The notes under the pieces: generated by a model
Told to the model about the DNA's origin: nothing
The model's input: the letters and a program-made list of their open reading frames with translations, nothing else
The model's database searches: none
Part shown: positions 12,821 to 21,244 of the stretch, piece by piece
How positions within the stretch are numbered: the first letter of the stretch is position 1
Layout: each line of letters begins with the position of its first letter
Assembly (NCBI RefSeq): GCF_024168485.1
Contig: NZ_JALJVY010000001.1
Span: forward strand, 450,398 to 514,397
Direction: 5' to 3'
Origin: Sphingobium sp. OAS761
GTDB lineage: Bacteria > Pseudomonadota > Alphaproteobacteria > Sphingomonadales > Sphingomonadaceae
Length of the DNA: 64,000 nt
Made by a program: the position numbers and the translations under genes

Positions 12821-13537
12821 TCAGCGCCCGGTCGCCTTGTCCTGCGCCGCGAAAATCTGCGCGCAGCCGATGCGGGCAAGGCGCAGCAGACGGAGCAGTT
12901 CCTCCTCGTCATAGGCCGCGCCCTCGGCCGTAGCCTGCACTTCGGCGAACTTGCCGTCTCCGGTCAGGATCAGGTTGGCGTCGGTCTCGGCATTGCTGTC
13001 CTCGGCATAGTCGAGGTCGAGGACCGGCGTGCCTTCGAAGATGCCGCAACTGATCGCCGCGACCTTCTGGATGATCGGGTCTTCCTTGAGCGCGCCGGAC
13101 GCCAGCAGCTTGTCTACCGCGATGCGCAGCGCGACCCAGCTACCCGAAATGGCGGCCGTCCGCGTGCCGCCGTCGGCCTGGATCACGTCGCAATCGATCA
13201 GGATCTGGCGCTCGCCCAGTTTCTTCATGTCCACGACGGTCCGCAGCGACCGGCCGATCAGGCGCTGGATCTCCTGGGTGCGCCCCGACTGCTTGCCCTT
13301 GGCGGCCTCGCGGCTGCCGCGCGTGTGGGTGGCGCGGGGCAGCATGCCATATTCGGCGGTGACCCACCCCTGCCCCTTGCCGCGCAGGAAGGGGGGCACC
13401 TTTTCCTCGACCGAGGCCGTGCACAGCACACGCGTGTCGCCGAAGCTGACGAGGCAGCTTCCCTCTGCATGGATGGTGAACCCGGGTTCCATGGTGATGT
13501 CGCGCATCTGGTCGGGCGCGCGGCCGGAAGGACGCAT
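12821..13537 (-). CDS. rph: Ribonuclease PH
   Basis: Phosphorolytic 3'-5' exoribonuclease that trims the 3' ends of tRNA precursors. The 238 residues are full length with family motifs [14 protein letters not shown] at the start, [41 protein letters not shown] (truncated here) and the catalytic-acid region [17 protein letters not shown]. First gene of an rph-rdgB operon, divergent from the DUF6438 lipoprotein and close to hrcA-grpE, a layout frequent in alphaproteobacteria. Confidence 0.96.
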   Translation of the reverse strand: MRPSGRAPDQMRDITMEPGFTIHAEGSCLVSFGDTRVLCTASVEEKVPPFLRGKGQGWVTAEYGMLPRATHTRGSREAAKGKQSGRTQEIQRLIGRSLRTVVDMKKLGERQILIDCDVIQADGGTRTAAISGSWVALRIAVDKLLASGALKEDPIIQKVAAISCGIFEGTPVLDLDYAEDSNAETDANLILTGDGKFAEVQATAEGAAYDEEELLRLLRLARIGCAQIFAAQDKATGR

Positions 13538-13632
13538 ATTTTTCTACTCCGAAGCGGTCAGGGGACGGCGCTTAGCGTCCGAAGGCGTTTCTTGCCAGTG
13601 CCAACAACGCCGGAAGGCGATAAGAGGACGTT

Positions 13633-14157
13633 ATGACGCGAAATATGACCATGAGAATCATCATCTGGACGGCTGCGGCGCTCACTCTTGCCGGATGCAG
13701 TACGGGCGAGGAAGGGCTTGAGCCGCCCAGAGCGCCGGGTGACGTCATCCGTTTCACCGCCGGGCCCTGTTTCGGCGCCTGTCCGTCCTACACGGTTCAG
13801 GTGTCGCCCGACGGGTCGGGGTTGCTGGAGCCGCAGCGCTATACATCGGTGCCCGGCACCACGCGTTTCACCCTGTCCCGCGCGCAATATCGCACGCTGG
13901 TCGCCACGCTGGCACCGCATCGGCCGGCGACCGGCACGACGCAGCGCATCGCCCATGGCGAAAATTGCGAACGGTTCGCCACCGACATGCCCGGCTATGT
14001 AGTGGAATGGACGCGGCCGCAGCAGGCGACGACGCGGCTGGAATTCCAGTCGGGCTGCATGGACCCGCGCTATGGCAAGTTGCGCGTGGCGATCGCGTCG
14101 GTGCCCCGGATCATCGGCATGGAGCGGATGCTCAATCCCAAGGCCGTTACCCCTTGA
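13633..14157 (+). CDS. DUF6438-type lipoprotein
   Basis: Lipoprotein of 174 residues with a short signal and lipobox LTLAGC. The mature part opens with IRFTAGPCFGACPSYTVQV; the CFGACP pattern and the following strand resemble DUF6438 domain proteins, of unknown function. Further cysteines in GENCERF and QSGCMD could form disulfides. An AGAGG ribosome-binding sequence supports the ATG at 13633; an internal ATG at 13651 would give a tighter signal peptide. It ends 41 bases before hrcA, and the hrcA promoter candidate starts six bases after its stop. Confidence 0.75.
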   Translation: MTRNMTMRIIIWTAAALTLAGCSTGEEGLEPPRAPGDVIRFTAGPCFGACPSYTVQVSPDGSGLLEPQRYTSVPGTTRFTLSRAQYRTLVATLAPHRPATGTTQRIAHGENCERFATDMPGYVVEWTRPQQATTRLEFQSGCMDPRYGKLRVAIASVPRIIGMERMLNPKAVTP

Positions 14158-14162
14158 GCCGC

Positions 14163-14192
14163 CTTGAGCCGGCCGCGCCGCGTGACTAGATA
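14163..14192 (+). promoter_or_regulatory. Candidate promoter of hrcA
   Basis: TTGAGC (14164-14169) and TAGATA (14187-14192) are separated by 17 bases. The CTTG start also resembles alphaproteobacterial heat-shock sigma-factor promoters. The -35 half lies in the second copy of a tandem 10-base repeat CCTTGAGCCG (14152-14171). The -10 ends only six bases before the hrcA ATG. Confidence 0.4.
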
Positions 14193-14198
14193 AGGCGG

Positions 14199-15242
14199 AT
14201 GCCGGTCACTCCGATCTCCGAACTCAACGATCGCGCGCGCGATGTATTCCGCCTGGTGGTGGAAAGCTATCTGACGACCGGCCTGCCGGTGGGATCGCGC
14301 ACGATCAGCAAGTTCCCCGCACTCAGCCTGTCGCCCGCCTCCATCCGCAACGTGATGCAGGACCTGGAGGAAATGGGCCTGCTCGCGGCGCCGCATACGT
14401 CGGCAGGGCGGATGCCGACCGAAACCGGGCTGCGCCTGTTCGTCGACGGCATGATGCAGGCGGCCGAGCCGTCGGCGGAGGAGCGGCGCGCGATCGAGGC
14501 GGGCATCGCGGAGGGTGGTCCGATAGAGGAGGCATTGTCCGCCGCCACGGCGACCCTGTCGGGGCTGTCCGCCTGCGCCGGGCTGGTGATGGTGCCCAAG
14601 CGCGAGCCGGTGCTGCGCCAGTTCGGCTTCGTCCCGCTGAATGGGCGACAGGCGCTGGTGGTGCTCGTGGGACAGGATGGGACCGTCGAGAATCGGGTGC
14701 TCGACCTGCCTGATGGCGTGACGCCCGTGATGTTGCAGGAGGCAGCGAATTTCATGTCGGCACGCTTTGGCGGCATGACGCTGCGGGAAGCGGGCGAGGC
14801 GCTGACGCGGGAAATGGAGGCGGAGCGCCATGCGCTGGACGGGGCCGCCCGCGAATTGATGGCGCGCGGCATCGCCATCTGGTCGCACGACGCCGATGAT
14901 CGCCCCGTGCTGATCGTGCGGGGGCAGGCGCATCTGATCGATGACGGCACCGTGGCGGACCTGGAAAGGGCGCGCGGACTGCTGGAACAGCTTGAGGGCA
15001 AGCAGGAGATATTGGACCTGTTGCGCAGCGCGATCGGCGCCAGCGCGACCAAAATCTTCATCGGTTCGGAAAACAAGCTCTTTTCCCTGTCGGGTTCTTC
15101 GGTCATAGCCGCCCCCTATCGTGGCGCGGATGGCCGGGTCGTCGGCGTGGTCGGCGTGATCGGTCCCACCCGCTTGAACTATGCGCGGGTGATCCCCATG
15201 GTGGATTTCACTGCACAGACGCTGTCGAGATTGATGAGATGA
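14199..15242 (+). CDS. hrcA: Heat-inducible transcription repressor HrcA
   Basis: DNA-binding repressor of class I heat-shock genes that acts at CIRCE elements and depends on GroEL for folding. The 347 residues have the winged-helix domain at the N-terminus (GSRTISKFPALSLSPASIRN, then MQDLEEMGLLAAPHTSAGRM) and the HrcA dimerisation/GAF-like domain after it. The start codon has no properly spaced ribosome-binding sequence: AAGGCGG abuts the ATG, and a promoter -10 ends six bases before it. I found no CIRCE inverted repeat in the window, so its targets lie elsewhere. The stop overlaps the grpE start (ATGA). Confidence 0.94.
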   Translation: MPVTPISELNDRARDVFRLVVESYLTTGLPVGSRTISKFPALSLSPASIRNVMQDLEEMGLLAAPHTSAGRMPTETGLRLFVDGMMQAAEPSAEERRAIEAGIAEGGPIEEALSAATATLSGLSACAGLVMVPKREPVLRQFGFVPLNGRQALVVLVGQDGTVENRVLDLPDGVTPVMLQEAANFMSARFGGMTLREAGEALTREMEAERHALDGAARELMARGIAIWSHDADDRPVLIVRGQAHLIDDGTVADLERARGLLEQLEGKQEILDLLRSAIGASATKIFIGSENKLFSLSGSSVIAAPYRGADGRVVGVVGVIGPTRLNYARVIPMVDFTAQTLSRLMR

Positions 15243-15775
15243 GCGAAGACAACAAGAATATGGAAGAAACCGAAGTCGTGGACGCGCTGCCCGAAGATGC
15301 GGCCGCGGAAAGGATGGCCGCGCTGGAGGCGGAACTGGCAACGGCGAAGCAGGACATTCTCTATGCCCATGCCGAAACCCAGAATGTTCGTCGCCGGTTG
15401 GAAAAGGAACTGGGCGATGCCCGCGCCTACGCGTCGACCGCGTTCGCCCGCGATATGCTGTCGGTGGCGGACAATCTGAGCCGAGCATTGTCGGCCATTC
15501 CCGCGGAACTGCGCGAGGATGACAAGTTCAAGGCGCTGGTCGTCGGGCTGGAAGCGACCGGTCGCGAACTGGAAAGCGTGTTCGGGCGCAATGGCATCAG
15601 CAAGCTCGACTCGGTCGGCCAGCCGCTCGACCCCAACAAGCATCAGGCGATGATGGAAGTCCCGTCCGCCGATGCCGAGCCGGGCACCATTCTGGTGGAG
15701 ATGCAGTCCGGTTACATGATCAAGGACCGCTTGCTGCGGCCCGCAATGGTGAGCGTGGCCAAGAAGCCCGACTGA
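15239..15775 (+). CDS. grpE: Nucleotide exchange factor GrpE
   Basis: Cochaperone that releases ADP from DnaK. The 178-residue protein has an acidic N-terminus, a long coiled coil (RMAALEAELATAKQDILYAH), the conserved RRRLEKELGDARAYA segment and the C-terminal beta domain (GNGIS-type NGISKLDSVGQPLDPNKHQA and MIKDRLLRPAMVSVAKK). It overlaps hrcA by four bases, so the pair is translationally coupled, and it is followed by a very strong terminator that ends the operon. Confidence 0.97.
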   Translation: MSEDNKNMEETEVVDALPEDAAAERMAALEAELATAKQDILYAHAETQNVRRRLEKELGDARAYASTAFARDMLSVADNLSRALSAIPAELREDDKFKALVVGLEATGRELESVFGRNGISKLDSVGQPLDPNKHQAMMEVPSADAEPGTILVEMQSGYMIKDRLLRPAMVSVAKKPD

Positions 15776-15798
15776 CCGTCGCGCCGCCAAGTTTCGCA

Positions 15799-15835
15799 AA
15801 AGGCCTGCCGGTCCCGCGTCCGGCAGGCCTTTTTT
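15799..15835 (+). terminator. Rho-independent terminator of hrcA-grpE
   Basis: Perfect 13-bp stem AAAGGCCTGCCGG / CCGGCAGGCCTTT around an 8-base loop, running into T residues to 15835. Confidence 0.95.
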
Positions 15836-15872
15836 GCGTCCGAACTGCCGAGGTACGTCCCGTAAGATGTAA

Positions 15873-15922
15873 AAAGATATATCGCAACTCTTGACGAACA
15901 TGTTTTTAAAGATATATCGCAA
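15873..15922 (+). promoter_or_regulatory. Promoter flanked by two 15-bp operator-like repeats, for the PadR-DUF2218 operon
   Basis: Two exact copies of AAAGATATATCGCAA (15873-15887 and 15908-15922) start 35 bases apart. Each contains the 8-bp palindrome GATATATC. A TTGACG hexamer (15891-15896) lies just after the first copy and a TATATC hexamer (15913-15918, 16-base spacing) lies inside the second, so a repressor bound to both would cover the promoter. The composition is far more AT-rich than the surroundings. Autoregulation by the PadR protein downstream is inferred. Confidence 0.6.
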
Positions 15923-15952
15923 AGCATCACAATGTTGCTGAAAGACAGATTC

Positions 15953-16588
15953 ATGCATCATCATCATTTTCATCGCGGGCCGGCGGGGAATGCCCTGGGC
16001 CATGGGCATGGCCACCATTGCCGACCGGAGGATTTTTCAGGCGGCGGTTTTGGCGGCGGCGGTTTCGAGCGCGGTCCGATGGGTGGCGGCCGGGGCGGCT
16101 CGTTTGGCGGAGGGCGGGGCGGCGGCCGTCGCCGTCTGTTCGGCAACGATGCGCTCAAGCTGATCCTTCTGAAGCTGATCGCGGACAATCCGCGCCATGG
16201 CTATGACCTTATCCGCGAAATCGAGGCGCTGTCGGGGGAGATTTATGCGCCCAGCCCGGGCGTCGTCTATCCGACGCTGACCCTGCTGGCGGACATGGGC
16301 CTGATCGCCGAGCAGCCGGACGAAGGCAGCCGCAAGCTGTTTGCCGTAACCGACGCCGGAACGGCTTATCTGGTCGAGCATGAGGCCGGGGTGGGGCAGG
16401 TCATGGACCGGCTCGCTTCGCTGGCCAGGAAGGCGGAACGCACCGATGGCGCGCCGATCCGCCGGGCTATGCACAATCTGGGGATGGCCGTGCGTCATCG
16501 CTTGGAAAAGGAAGGGGCCGACGCCCAGACCATGTTCGATGTCGCGTCCCTGATCGACGAAGCCGCCAGCAAGATCGAAAGGTTGTGA
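15953..16588 (+). CDS. PadR-family repressor with His/Gly-rich N-terminus (YqjI-like)
   Basis: Transcriptional regulator of 211 residues. The N-terminus is rich in histidine (MHHHHFHRG, then HGHGHHC), followed by a Gly/Arg/Phe linker and a PadR winged helix (LKLILLKLIADNPRHGYDLI, YAPSPGVVYPTLTLLADMG) and a C-terminal dimerisation helix. Architecture matches E. coli YqjI, a metal-responsive repressor of iron-related genes, so metal sensing is likely. An earlier ATG at 15932 would leave almost no leader after the predicted promoter; I chose 15953. It is one base from DUF2218, which is often found with siderophore or iron genes. Confidence 0.85.
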   Translation: MHHHHFHRGPAGNALGHGHGHHCRPEDFSGGGFGGGGFERGPMGGGRGGSFGGGRGGGRRRLFGNDALKLILLKLIADNPRHGYDLIREIEALSGEIYAPSPGVVYPTLTLLADMGLIAEQPDEGSRKLFAVTDAGTAYLVEHEAGVGQVMDRLASLARKAERTDGAPIRRAMHNLGMAVRHRLEKEGADAQTMFDVASLIDEAASKIERL

Positions 16589-16589
16589 C

Positions 16590-16868
16590 ATGACCCTGAC
16601 CGCGCAGGTGCCGACGTCCAGCGCCGGCCGCTATCTCCAGCAACTCTGCAAGCATTGGAGCCACAAGTTCGAAACGGATTTCGACGCGGCGACCGGCAGC
16701 ATCGCCTTTCCGATGGGAGCGATCCGGCTGGCGGCGGGGGCGGACACCCTGACCGTCACTATCGAGCCGCAGAACGGAGCGGATGTCGAGCGTTTCAAGC
16801 AGGTCGTGGCGGACCATCTCGACCGCTTCGCGTTCCGCGAAGCGCCGCTGCATTTCGACTGGCGGTAG
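16590..16868 (+). CDS. DUF2218 protein
   Basis: The 92-residue cytoplasmic protein matches DUF2218 (SSAGRYLQQLCKHWSHKFE, RFKQVVADHLDRFAFREAPL, ending in a tryptophan-arginine). Its biochemical role is unknown; family members are commonly linked to siderophore utilisation and ferric reductases. It follows the PadR regulator by one base and must be cotranscribed and coregulated. The ferric-reductase partner gene usual in such loci is not present here. Confidence 0.85.
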   Translation: MTLTAQVPTSSAGRYLQQLCKHWSHKFETDFDAATGSIAFPMGAIRLAAGADTLTVTIEPQNGADVERFKQVVADHLDRFAFREAPLHFDWR

Positions 16869-16877
16869 GATAAGCGC

Positions 16878-17369
16878 CTATTGGCGCGGGATGCGCCGGG
16901 CGCTCGCCAGATGATGGGCGTGGGTGATCGCGACGGCAAGCGCGTCGGCGGCGTCCGGTCCGGCGATCTTCGCGCCGGGCAGCAGCCGCGACACCATGGC
17001 GTGGACCTGATCCTTCGACGCATTACCGACGCCGACCACCGATTTCTTGACGAGGCGGGCGGCATATTCGCCCACTTCCATGCCCGAGCGCGACGCGGCC
17101 AGCAGCACGACGCCGCGCGCCTGTCCCAGTTTCAGGGTCGATTGCGGGTTTACATTCAGGAACACTTCCTCGACCGCCGCGCCATCGGGCCGGTGGTCGA
17201 GGATCAGGTCGGTCAGCGCCAGGTCGATGGCGAGCAGGCGGGTGGCGAGCGCCATGGCGCTGTCCGTCCTGATCTGCCCGTTGCCGATGTGGGTCAGGCG
17301 ATTGCCGTCAGCGGCGATTATGCCCCAGCCGGTGGTGCCAAGGCCGGGGTCGAGACCGAGCAGGATCAT
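16878..17369 (-). CDS. ruvC: Crossover junction endodeoxyribonuclease RuvC
   Basis: Holliday-junction resolvase that cuts four-way junctions with RuvAB during recombination repair. The 163-residue protein is full length, with the RNase H-fold acidic residues Asp7 ([13 protein letters not shown]), Glu67 ([10 protein letters not shown]), Asp139 and Asp142 ([13 protein letters not shown]). It lies 50 bases downstream of yebC on the same strand, the usual order. ruvA and ruvB, often next in line, are not in the window; the convergent DUF2218 gene ends 10 bases away. Confidence 0.96.
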   Translation of the reverse strand: MILLGLDPGLGTTGWGIIAADGNRLTHIGNGQIRTDSAMALATRLLAIDLALTDLILDHRPDGAAVEEVFLNVNPQSTLKLGQARGVVLLAASRSGMEVGEYAARLVKKSVVGVGNASKDQVHAMVSRLLPGAKIAGPDAADALAVAITHAHHLASARRIPRQ

Positions 17370-17386
17370 TTGGCCTCTTTATACGG

Positions 17387-17408
17387 CCCTACCCCGTTCG
17401 GGGAGGGG
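17387..17408. repeat. GC-rich hairpin between yebC and ruvC
   Basis: CCCTACCCCG TTCGGGGAGGGG forms a CCCC/GGGG hairpin with a GTTC loop and further imperfect pairing. There is no T-run for termination. It could be a dispersed palindromic unit; no second copy was seen in the window. Confidence 0.3.
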
Positions 17409-17419
17409 CTTGTCGCCGG

Positions 17420-18163
17420 TCAGCCCAGCTTTTCCATCACTTCGTCGGAGACATCGTAATTGCCCCAGACGGTCTGGACGTCGTCGTCATCCTCCAGCGT
17501 GTCGACCAGCTTCATCAGCGTGCCGGCATTGCTCTCATCGACTTCCACGGTGGTGTTGGGCTTCCACGCCAGCTTGGCGCTTTCGGCCTCGCCCAGCGTC
17601 GATTCGAGCGCCTTGGCGACTTCATGCAGCGCGTCCATCGCGGTCCAGATCTCATGCTCGTCCTCGTTCGAGGAGACATCGTCGGCGCCCGCTTCCAGCG
17701 CCGCTTCGAACACGGCGTCGGCATCGCCGGCAGCGGCAGGGTAGGTGATGAGGCCGAGATGTTCGAATCCGTGGCTCACCGCACCCGATGCGCCGAGGTT
17801 GCCGCCATTCTTCGAAAAGGCGGTGCGCACGTTGGTGGCCGTACGGTTGCGGTTGTCGGTCAATGCCTCGACAATGATGGCAACGCCGCCGGGGCCATAG
17901 CCTTCATAGCGGACTTCCTCATAATTCTCCATGTCGCCGCCGGACGCCTTGTCGATCGCGCGCTGGATATTGTCCTTGGGCATGGACTGGGCCTTGGCGG
18001 CGTTGATCGCCAGGCGAAGGCGCGGATTCATGTCCGGGTCGGGCATGCCCATCTTGGCCGCAACGGTGATTTCGCGGCTGAGCTTGGAGAACATCGACGA
18101 GCGCTTCTTGTCCTGCGCGCCCTTGCGATGCATGATGTTCTTGAATTTGGAATGGCCTGCCAT
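17420..18163 (-). CDS. yebC: YebC/PmpR family protein
   Basis: The 247-residue protein is a full-length YebC-type factor. The N-terminus [20 protein letters not shown], the segment [19 protein letters not shown] and the FSKNGG motif are diagnostic. Family members have been described as transcriptional regulators and, more recently, as ribosome-associated factors that relieve stalling; which applies here cannot be read from sequence. It precedes ruvC in the common yebC-ruvC order. Confidence 0.95.
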   Translation of the reverse strand: MAGHSKFKNIMHRKGAQDKKRSSMFSKLSREITVAAKMGMPDPDMNPRLRLAINAAKAQSMPKDNIQRAIDKASGGDMENYEEVRYEGYGPGGVAIIVEALTDNRNRTATNVRTAFSKNGGNLGASGAVSHGFEHLGLITYPAAAGDADAVFEAALEAGADDVSSNEDEHEIWTAMDALHEVAKALESTLGEAESAKLAWKPNTTVEVDESNAGTLMKLVDTLEDDDDVQTVWGNYDVSDEVMEKLG

Positions 18164-18235
18164 GGGTCCTGCGTTCTGTCTGCCGGTTTCAGGTGATGGG
18201 CGCCCTTACACCAGCGGCAGGCCGGAGGGCAACCG

Positions 18236-18730
18236 TCAGAGCAGCTTCTGCCACCAGCCCACGTCGCGCCAGCCATCCAATTTCCATCCGACCTCGCGAT
18301 ATATGCCCACCGGCGTAAATCCCGCTGCCCGGTGCAGGGCGATGCTGGCGTCGTTCGGGATGGCGATGCCGGCGAAGGCGGCGTGGATGCCGCGCGCTTT
18401 CAGCATGGGCAGCAGCGCGTCATACAGGGCGCGGCCCACGCCCTGGCGCGCGGCGGTAGGGGCGACATAGACCGCGACGTCGGCGGAAGTCGCGTAGGCG
18501 GCGCGGCTGCGGTGCGGGCTGCCATAGGCGTAGCCCAGGACAATGCCGTCCGCCAACTCCGCCACCAGCCAGCCATGCGACGCGCCGTAATCCGCGATCC
18601 GGCGTGCCATGTCATCGGCCGACGGCGGGTCGGTTTCGAAGCTGGTCCAGCCGTCGGTGACGAACGGCGCGTAGATGGCGGCGCAGGCGGCCGCATCGGC
18701 GGCTTGCGCCGGGCGGACGCGCAGGATCAA
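18236..18730 (-). CDS. GNAT acetyltransferase, phosphinothricin-type
   Basis: N-acetyltransferase of 164 residues. The acetyl-CoA loop is in [20 protein letters not shown] (Q/RxxGxG/A pattern), preceded by SFETDPPS and [14 protein letters not shown], and followed by [13 protein letters not shown] and [14 protein letters not shown]. These match the Pat/YncA (MnaT) group that acetylates phosphinothricin or methionine sulfone-like amino acids. The true substrate is unknown. It overlaps ybjQ by four bases, so the two genes are coupled. Confidence 0.85.
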   Translation of the reverse strand: MILRVRPAQAADAAACAAIYAPFVTDGWTSFETDPPSADDMARRIADYGASHGWLVAELADGIVLGYAYGSPHRSRAAYATSADVAVYVAPTAARQGVGRALYDALLPMLKARGIHAAFAGIAIPNDASIALHRAAGFTPVGIYREVGWKLDGWRDVGWWQKLL

Positions 18731-19053
18731 TAGAGTATCGCGGTGCCGGACGCCGACACCATGAGCATTGATCCGTTGCCGCCGACCACCTCATAGTCCA
18801 GGTCGACCCCGACCACCGCATTTGCGCCCATGGTGACGGCGCGCATCCGCATTTCGCCGATCGCCTGTTCGCGGGCGCGCTGCAACACATCCTCATAGGC
18901 ACCCGACCGGCCGCCCACGATGTCGCGCACGCTGGCGAACAGGTCGCGGAACAGATTGGCGCCCACGATCACCTCGCCGGTGACGATGCCGAGATATTCC
19001 TTCGCGGGCCTTCCCTCCAGACGGCTGGTGGTGCTGACGATAATCTCGGTCAT
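18727..19053 (-). CDS. YbjQ/UPF0145 family protein
   Basis: The 108-residue protein fits UPF0145 (YbjQ), a pentameric fold with a putative heavy-metal-binding annotation. Markers are [39 protein letters not shown] and [15 protein letters not shown]. The function is not established. It sits between gapR and the GNAT gene on the minus strand, 26 bases after gapR and overlapping GNAT by four bases. Confidence 0.9.
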   Translation of the reverse strand: MTEIIVSTTSRLEGRPAKEYLGIVTGEVIVGANLFRDLFASVRDIVGGRSGAYEDVLQRAREQAIGEMRMRAVTMGANAVVGVDLDYEVVGGNGSMLMVSASGTAILY

Positions 19054-19079
19054 GGGCGCTGCTCCTCAGTGTCGTGGGA

Positions 19080-19322
19080 TCATTCCATCCCCAGCGCCGA
19101 CAAATAGGTCTGGAGGATCGCCTCCATCTCCTGTCGGTCATGGGGCTGCATCTTCCGCAGGCGGACTATCTGGCGCATGATCTTGGGATCGTAGCCATTG
19201 GCCTTGGCCTCCAGATAGACGTCCTTGATGTCGTCGCCGATGCCTTTCTTCTCTTCCTCCAGGCGCTCGATGCGCTCGATGAAAAGACGTAGCTGATCGG
19301 CGGCGACATTGCCTTCGCTCAT
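19080..19322 (-). CDS. gapR: GapR/DUF2312 nucleoid-associated protein
   Basis: The 80-residue protein matches DUF2312, whose Caulobacter member GapR wraps overtwisted DNA ahead of replication and transcription and is important for chromosome maintenance. Diagnostic segments are [20 protein letters not shown], a coiled-coil dimerisation helix, and [15 protein letters not shown]. The frame is open upstream, but the family N-terminus starts at the ATG whose first base is 19322. It lies 40 bases downstream of the DUF1244 gene. Confidence 0.9.
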   Translation of the reverse strand: MSEGNVAADQLRLFIERIERLEEEKKGIGDDIKDVYLEAKANGYDPKIMRQIVRLRKMQPHDRQEMEAILQTYLSALGME

Positions 19323-19362
19323 GGGAATCTCCGTGTGAGTGTGAATCGGTTGGCGCCTGCCT

Positions 19363-19662
19363 CTAATGGCTGTCGGCGTTCTTCGCCACACTCTCCTTCA
19401 TCAGGTCCAGCTGCGCCGGGGTCGCATCGGTCTGGAAACGGGCCTTCCACTCGGCGGCGGGCATGCCGTGGACCATTTCCCGCGCATCTTCTTTCGTGAG
19501 CGTGCCGTCCGCCTCCATGATCCAGTCGGCCAGGCAGTTGCGGCAGAAGCCCGCATGGCCCATCAGGTCGATATTCTGCACGTCTGTCCGGTGCTGCAAA
19601 TGCGCGACCAGACGGCGGAAGGCGGTTGCGGCAACCGCATCCGTGAGTATGGTGTCGGCCAT
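19363..19662 (-). CDS. DUF1244 protein
   Basis: The 99-residue protein matches DUF1244, a small conserved family of unknown function. The hallmark is [20 protein letters not shown], with a CxxC pair that might bind metal, followed by [13 protein letters not shown] and a lysine-rich tail. It is the first gene of a minus-strand run DUF1244-gapR-ybjQ-GNAT that may extend into yebC-ruvC, and it is divergent from pyk. Confidence 0.85.
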   Translation of the reverse strand: MADTILTDAVAATAFRRLVAHLQHRTDVQNIDLMGHAGFCRNCLADWIMEADGTLTKEDAREMVHGMPAAEWKARFQTDATPAQLDLMKESVAKNADSH

Positions 19663-19697
19663 CGGCGGATCCTTTTCGCTGATCTACATCATCCTGT

Positions 19698-19708
19698 CGT
19701 GCAGCACG
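19698..19708. promoter_or_regulatory. Palindrome CGTGC-A-GCACG in the DUF1244/pyk divergent region
   Basis: A perfect 5-bp inverted repeat around one base, in the 106-base region between two divergent genes. Placement suggests an operator, but there is no direct support. Confidence 0.25.
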
Positions 19709-19768
19709 GATAATCGATAACGGCGTCCTGACAAGGCTCAGGAACGATCATGACGGCCAGGAGACTTT

Positions 19769-21220
19769 ATGACACGACTACCGCCCCGTTCGCGCAAGGT
19801 CCGGATATTGGCGACCCTGGGGCCGGCAAGCGACACGCCGGAGATGATCCGCGCACTCTTTGTGGCGGGGGCGGACGCGTTTCGCATCAACATGAGCCAT
19901 GGCACGCATGAGGATCATGCCGCCCGCATCGCGACGATCCGCGCGCTGGAAAAGGAATTCAGCCGGCCTACGACCATATTGGGCGACTTGCAGGGCCCGA
20001 AATTGCGCGTCGGAACCTTCGAAAAGGGTCTGGCGATCCTGGAAAAGGGCGCGGCCTTCGTCCTGGATCGCGACGATACGCCCGGCAACGCCCGCCGCGT
20101 GAACCTGCCGCATCCGGAAATCTACGCCGCGCTGGAGCCCGAAACGCGGTTGCTGCTGGATGACGGCAAGCTGGTGCTGCGGGTCAAGGCCGTGACGGAC
20201 CAGCGAATCGACACGATCGTGGAGGTTGGCGGCACCCTGTCCAACCGCAAGGGCGTCAATGTGCCGGACGTGGTGGTGCCGGTGCCGGCGCTGACGGAAA
20301 AGGACCGGCGCGACCTTGGCTTCGCGATCGAGCAGGGCTGCGACTGGATCGCGCTGAGCTTCGTGCAGCGGCCCGAGGACCTAGCCGAGGCCCGCAAGCT
20401 GATGGGCGGCTATGGCGCGCTGATGGCGAAGATCGAGAAGCCGTCGGCGGTGCAGCGGCTGGAGGAAATCGTAGAACTGGCCGATGGCGTCATGGTGGCG
20501 CGGGGCGACCTGGGCGTCGAACTGCCCCCGCAGGCCGTGCCTCCGCTTCAGAAGCAGATCGTCGCGACCGCGCGCAGGCTGGGCCGTCCGGTCGTAGTGG
20601 CGACGCAGATGCTGGAATCGATGATCAAGTCGCCGTCGCCCACCCGGGCCGAGGTGTCGGACGTCGCGACCGCGGTCTACGACGGTGCGGACGCCATCAT
20701 GCTGTCTGCGGAAACGGCGGCGGGCGACTGGCCGGTGGAGGCGGTGGCCATGATGGACAGTATCGCCCACAGCGTCGAGCGCGACCCGGGCTATTTCGGC
20801 CGGCTCCACTATACCGAAACGGTGCCGGATCCGACCACGGCCGACGCGCTTGCCGAGGGGGCGGGGGGCATTGTCAAGGTGGTGGGGGCTAGCTGCATCA
20901 CCTGTTTCACATCGTCCGGCAGCACGGTTCGGCGGGTCGCGCGGGAAAGGCCGACATCGCCCATTTTGGCGCTTACGCCCCGGCAGGATACGGCGCGCAA
21001 GCTGGGCCTGACCTGGGGTGTCCATGCGGTACGGACGAAGGATATCGGCCATTTCGAGGAAATGGTCGGCAAGGCGCGCCGCATGGCGTTGCGCCACGGC
21101 ATGGCGGAGCGCGGCGGCAAGATCGTGATCCTGGCAGGCGTTCCTTTCGGCACGCCGGGTTCGACCAACGTGCTGCATGTCGCCAGCGTGCGGGGCGACG
21201 AGCTCAAGGGGCGGGAATGA
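19769..21220 (+). CDS. pyk: Pyruvate kinase
   Basis: Converts PEP and ADP to pyruvate and ATP, the last glycolytic/Entner-Doudoroff step. The 483 residues are a normal length. Motifs include KVRILATLGPASDTPEMIR, FRINMSHGTHEDH, the metal and substrate signature LMAKIEKPSAVQRLEE, MVARGDLGVELP and ATQMLESMIKSPSPTRAEV. The C-terminal domain is present (GSTVRRVARERPTSPILALT). An AGGAGA ribosome-binding sequence precedes the ATG. It is convergent with the SH3-domain gene. Confidence 0.97.
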   Translation: MTRLPPRSRKVRILATLGPASDTPEMIRALFVAGADAFRINMSHGTHEDHAARIATIRALEKEFSRPTTILGDLQGPKLRVGTFEKGLAILEKGAAFVLDRDDTPGNARRVNLPHPEIYAALEPETRLLLDDGKLVLRVKAVTDQRIDTIVEVGGTLSNRKGVNVPDVVVPVPALTEKDRRDLGFAIEQGCDWIALSFVQRPEDLAEARKLMGGYGALMAKIEKPSAVQRLEEIVELADGVMVARGDLGVELPPQAVPPLQKQIVATARRLGRPVVVATQMLESMIKSPSPTRAEVSDVATAVYDGADAIMLSAETAAGDWPVEAVAMMDSIAHSVERDPGYFGRLHYTETVPDPTTADALAEGAGGIVKVVGASCITCFTSSGSTVRRVARERPTSPILALTPRQDTARKLGLTWGVHAVRTKDIGHFEEMVGKARRMALRHGMAERGGKIVILAGVPFGTPGSTNVLHVASVRGDELKGRE

Positions 21221-21244
21221 CGCCGGGCGGGGCGCGGCACCGGC

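Noticed and set aside
13538..14198. CIRCE element for HrcA
   Set aside because: No TTAGCACTC-N9-GAGTGCTAA-like inverted repeat was found near rph, hrcA or elsewhere in the window.
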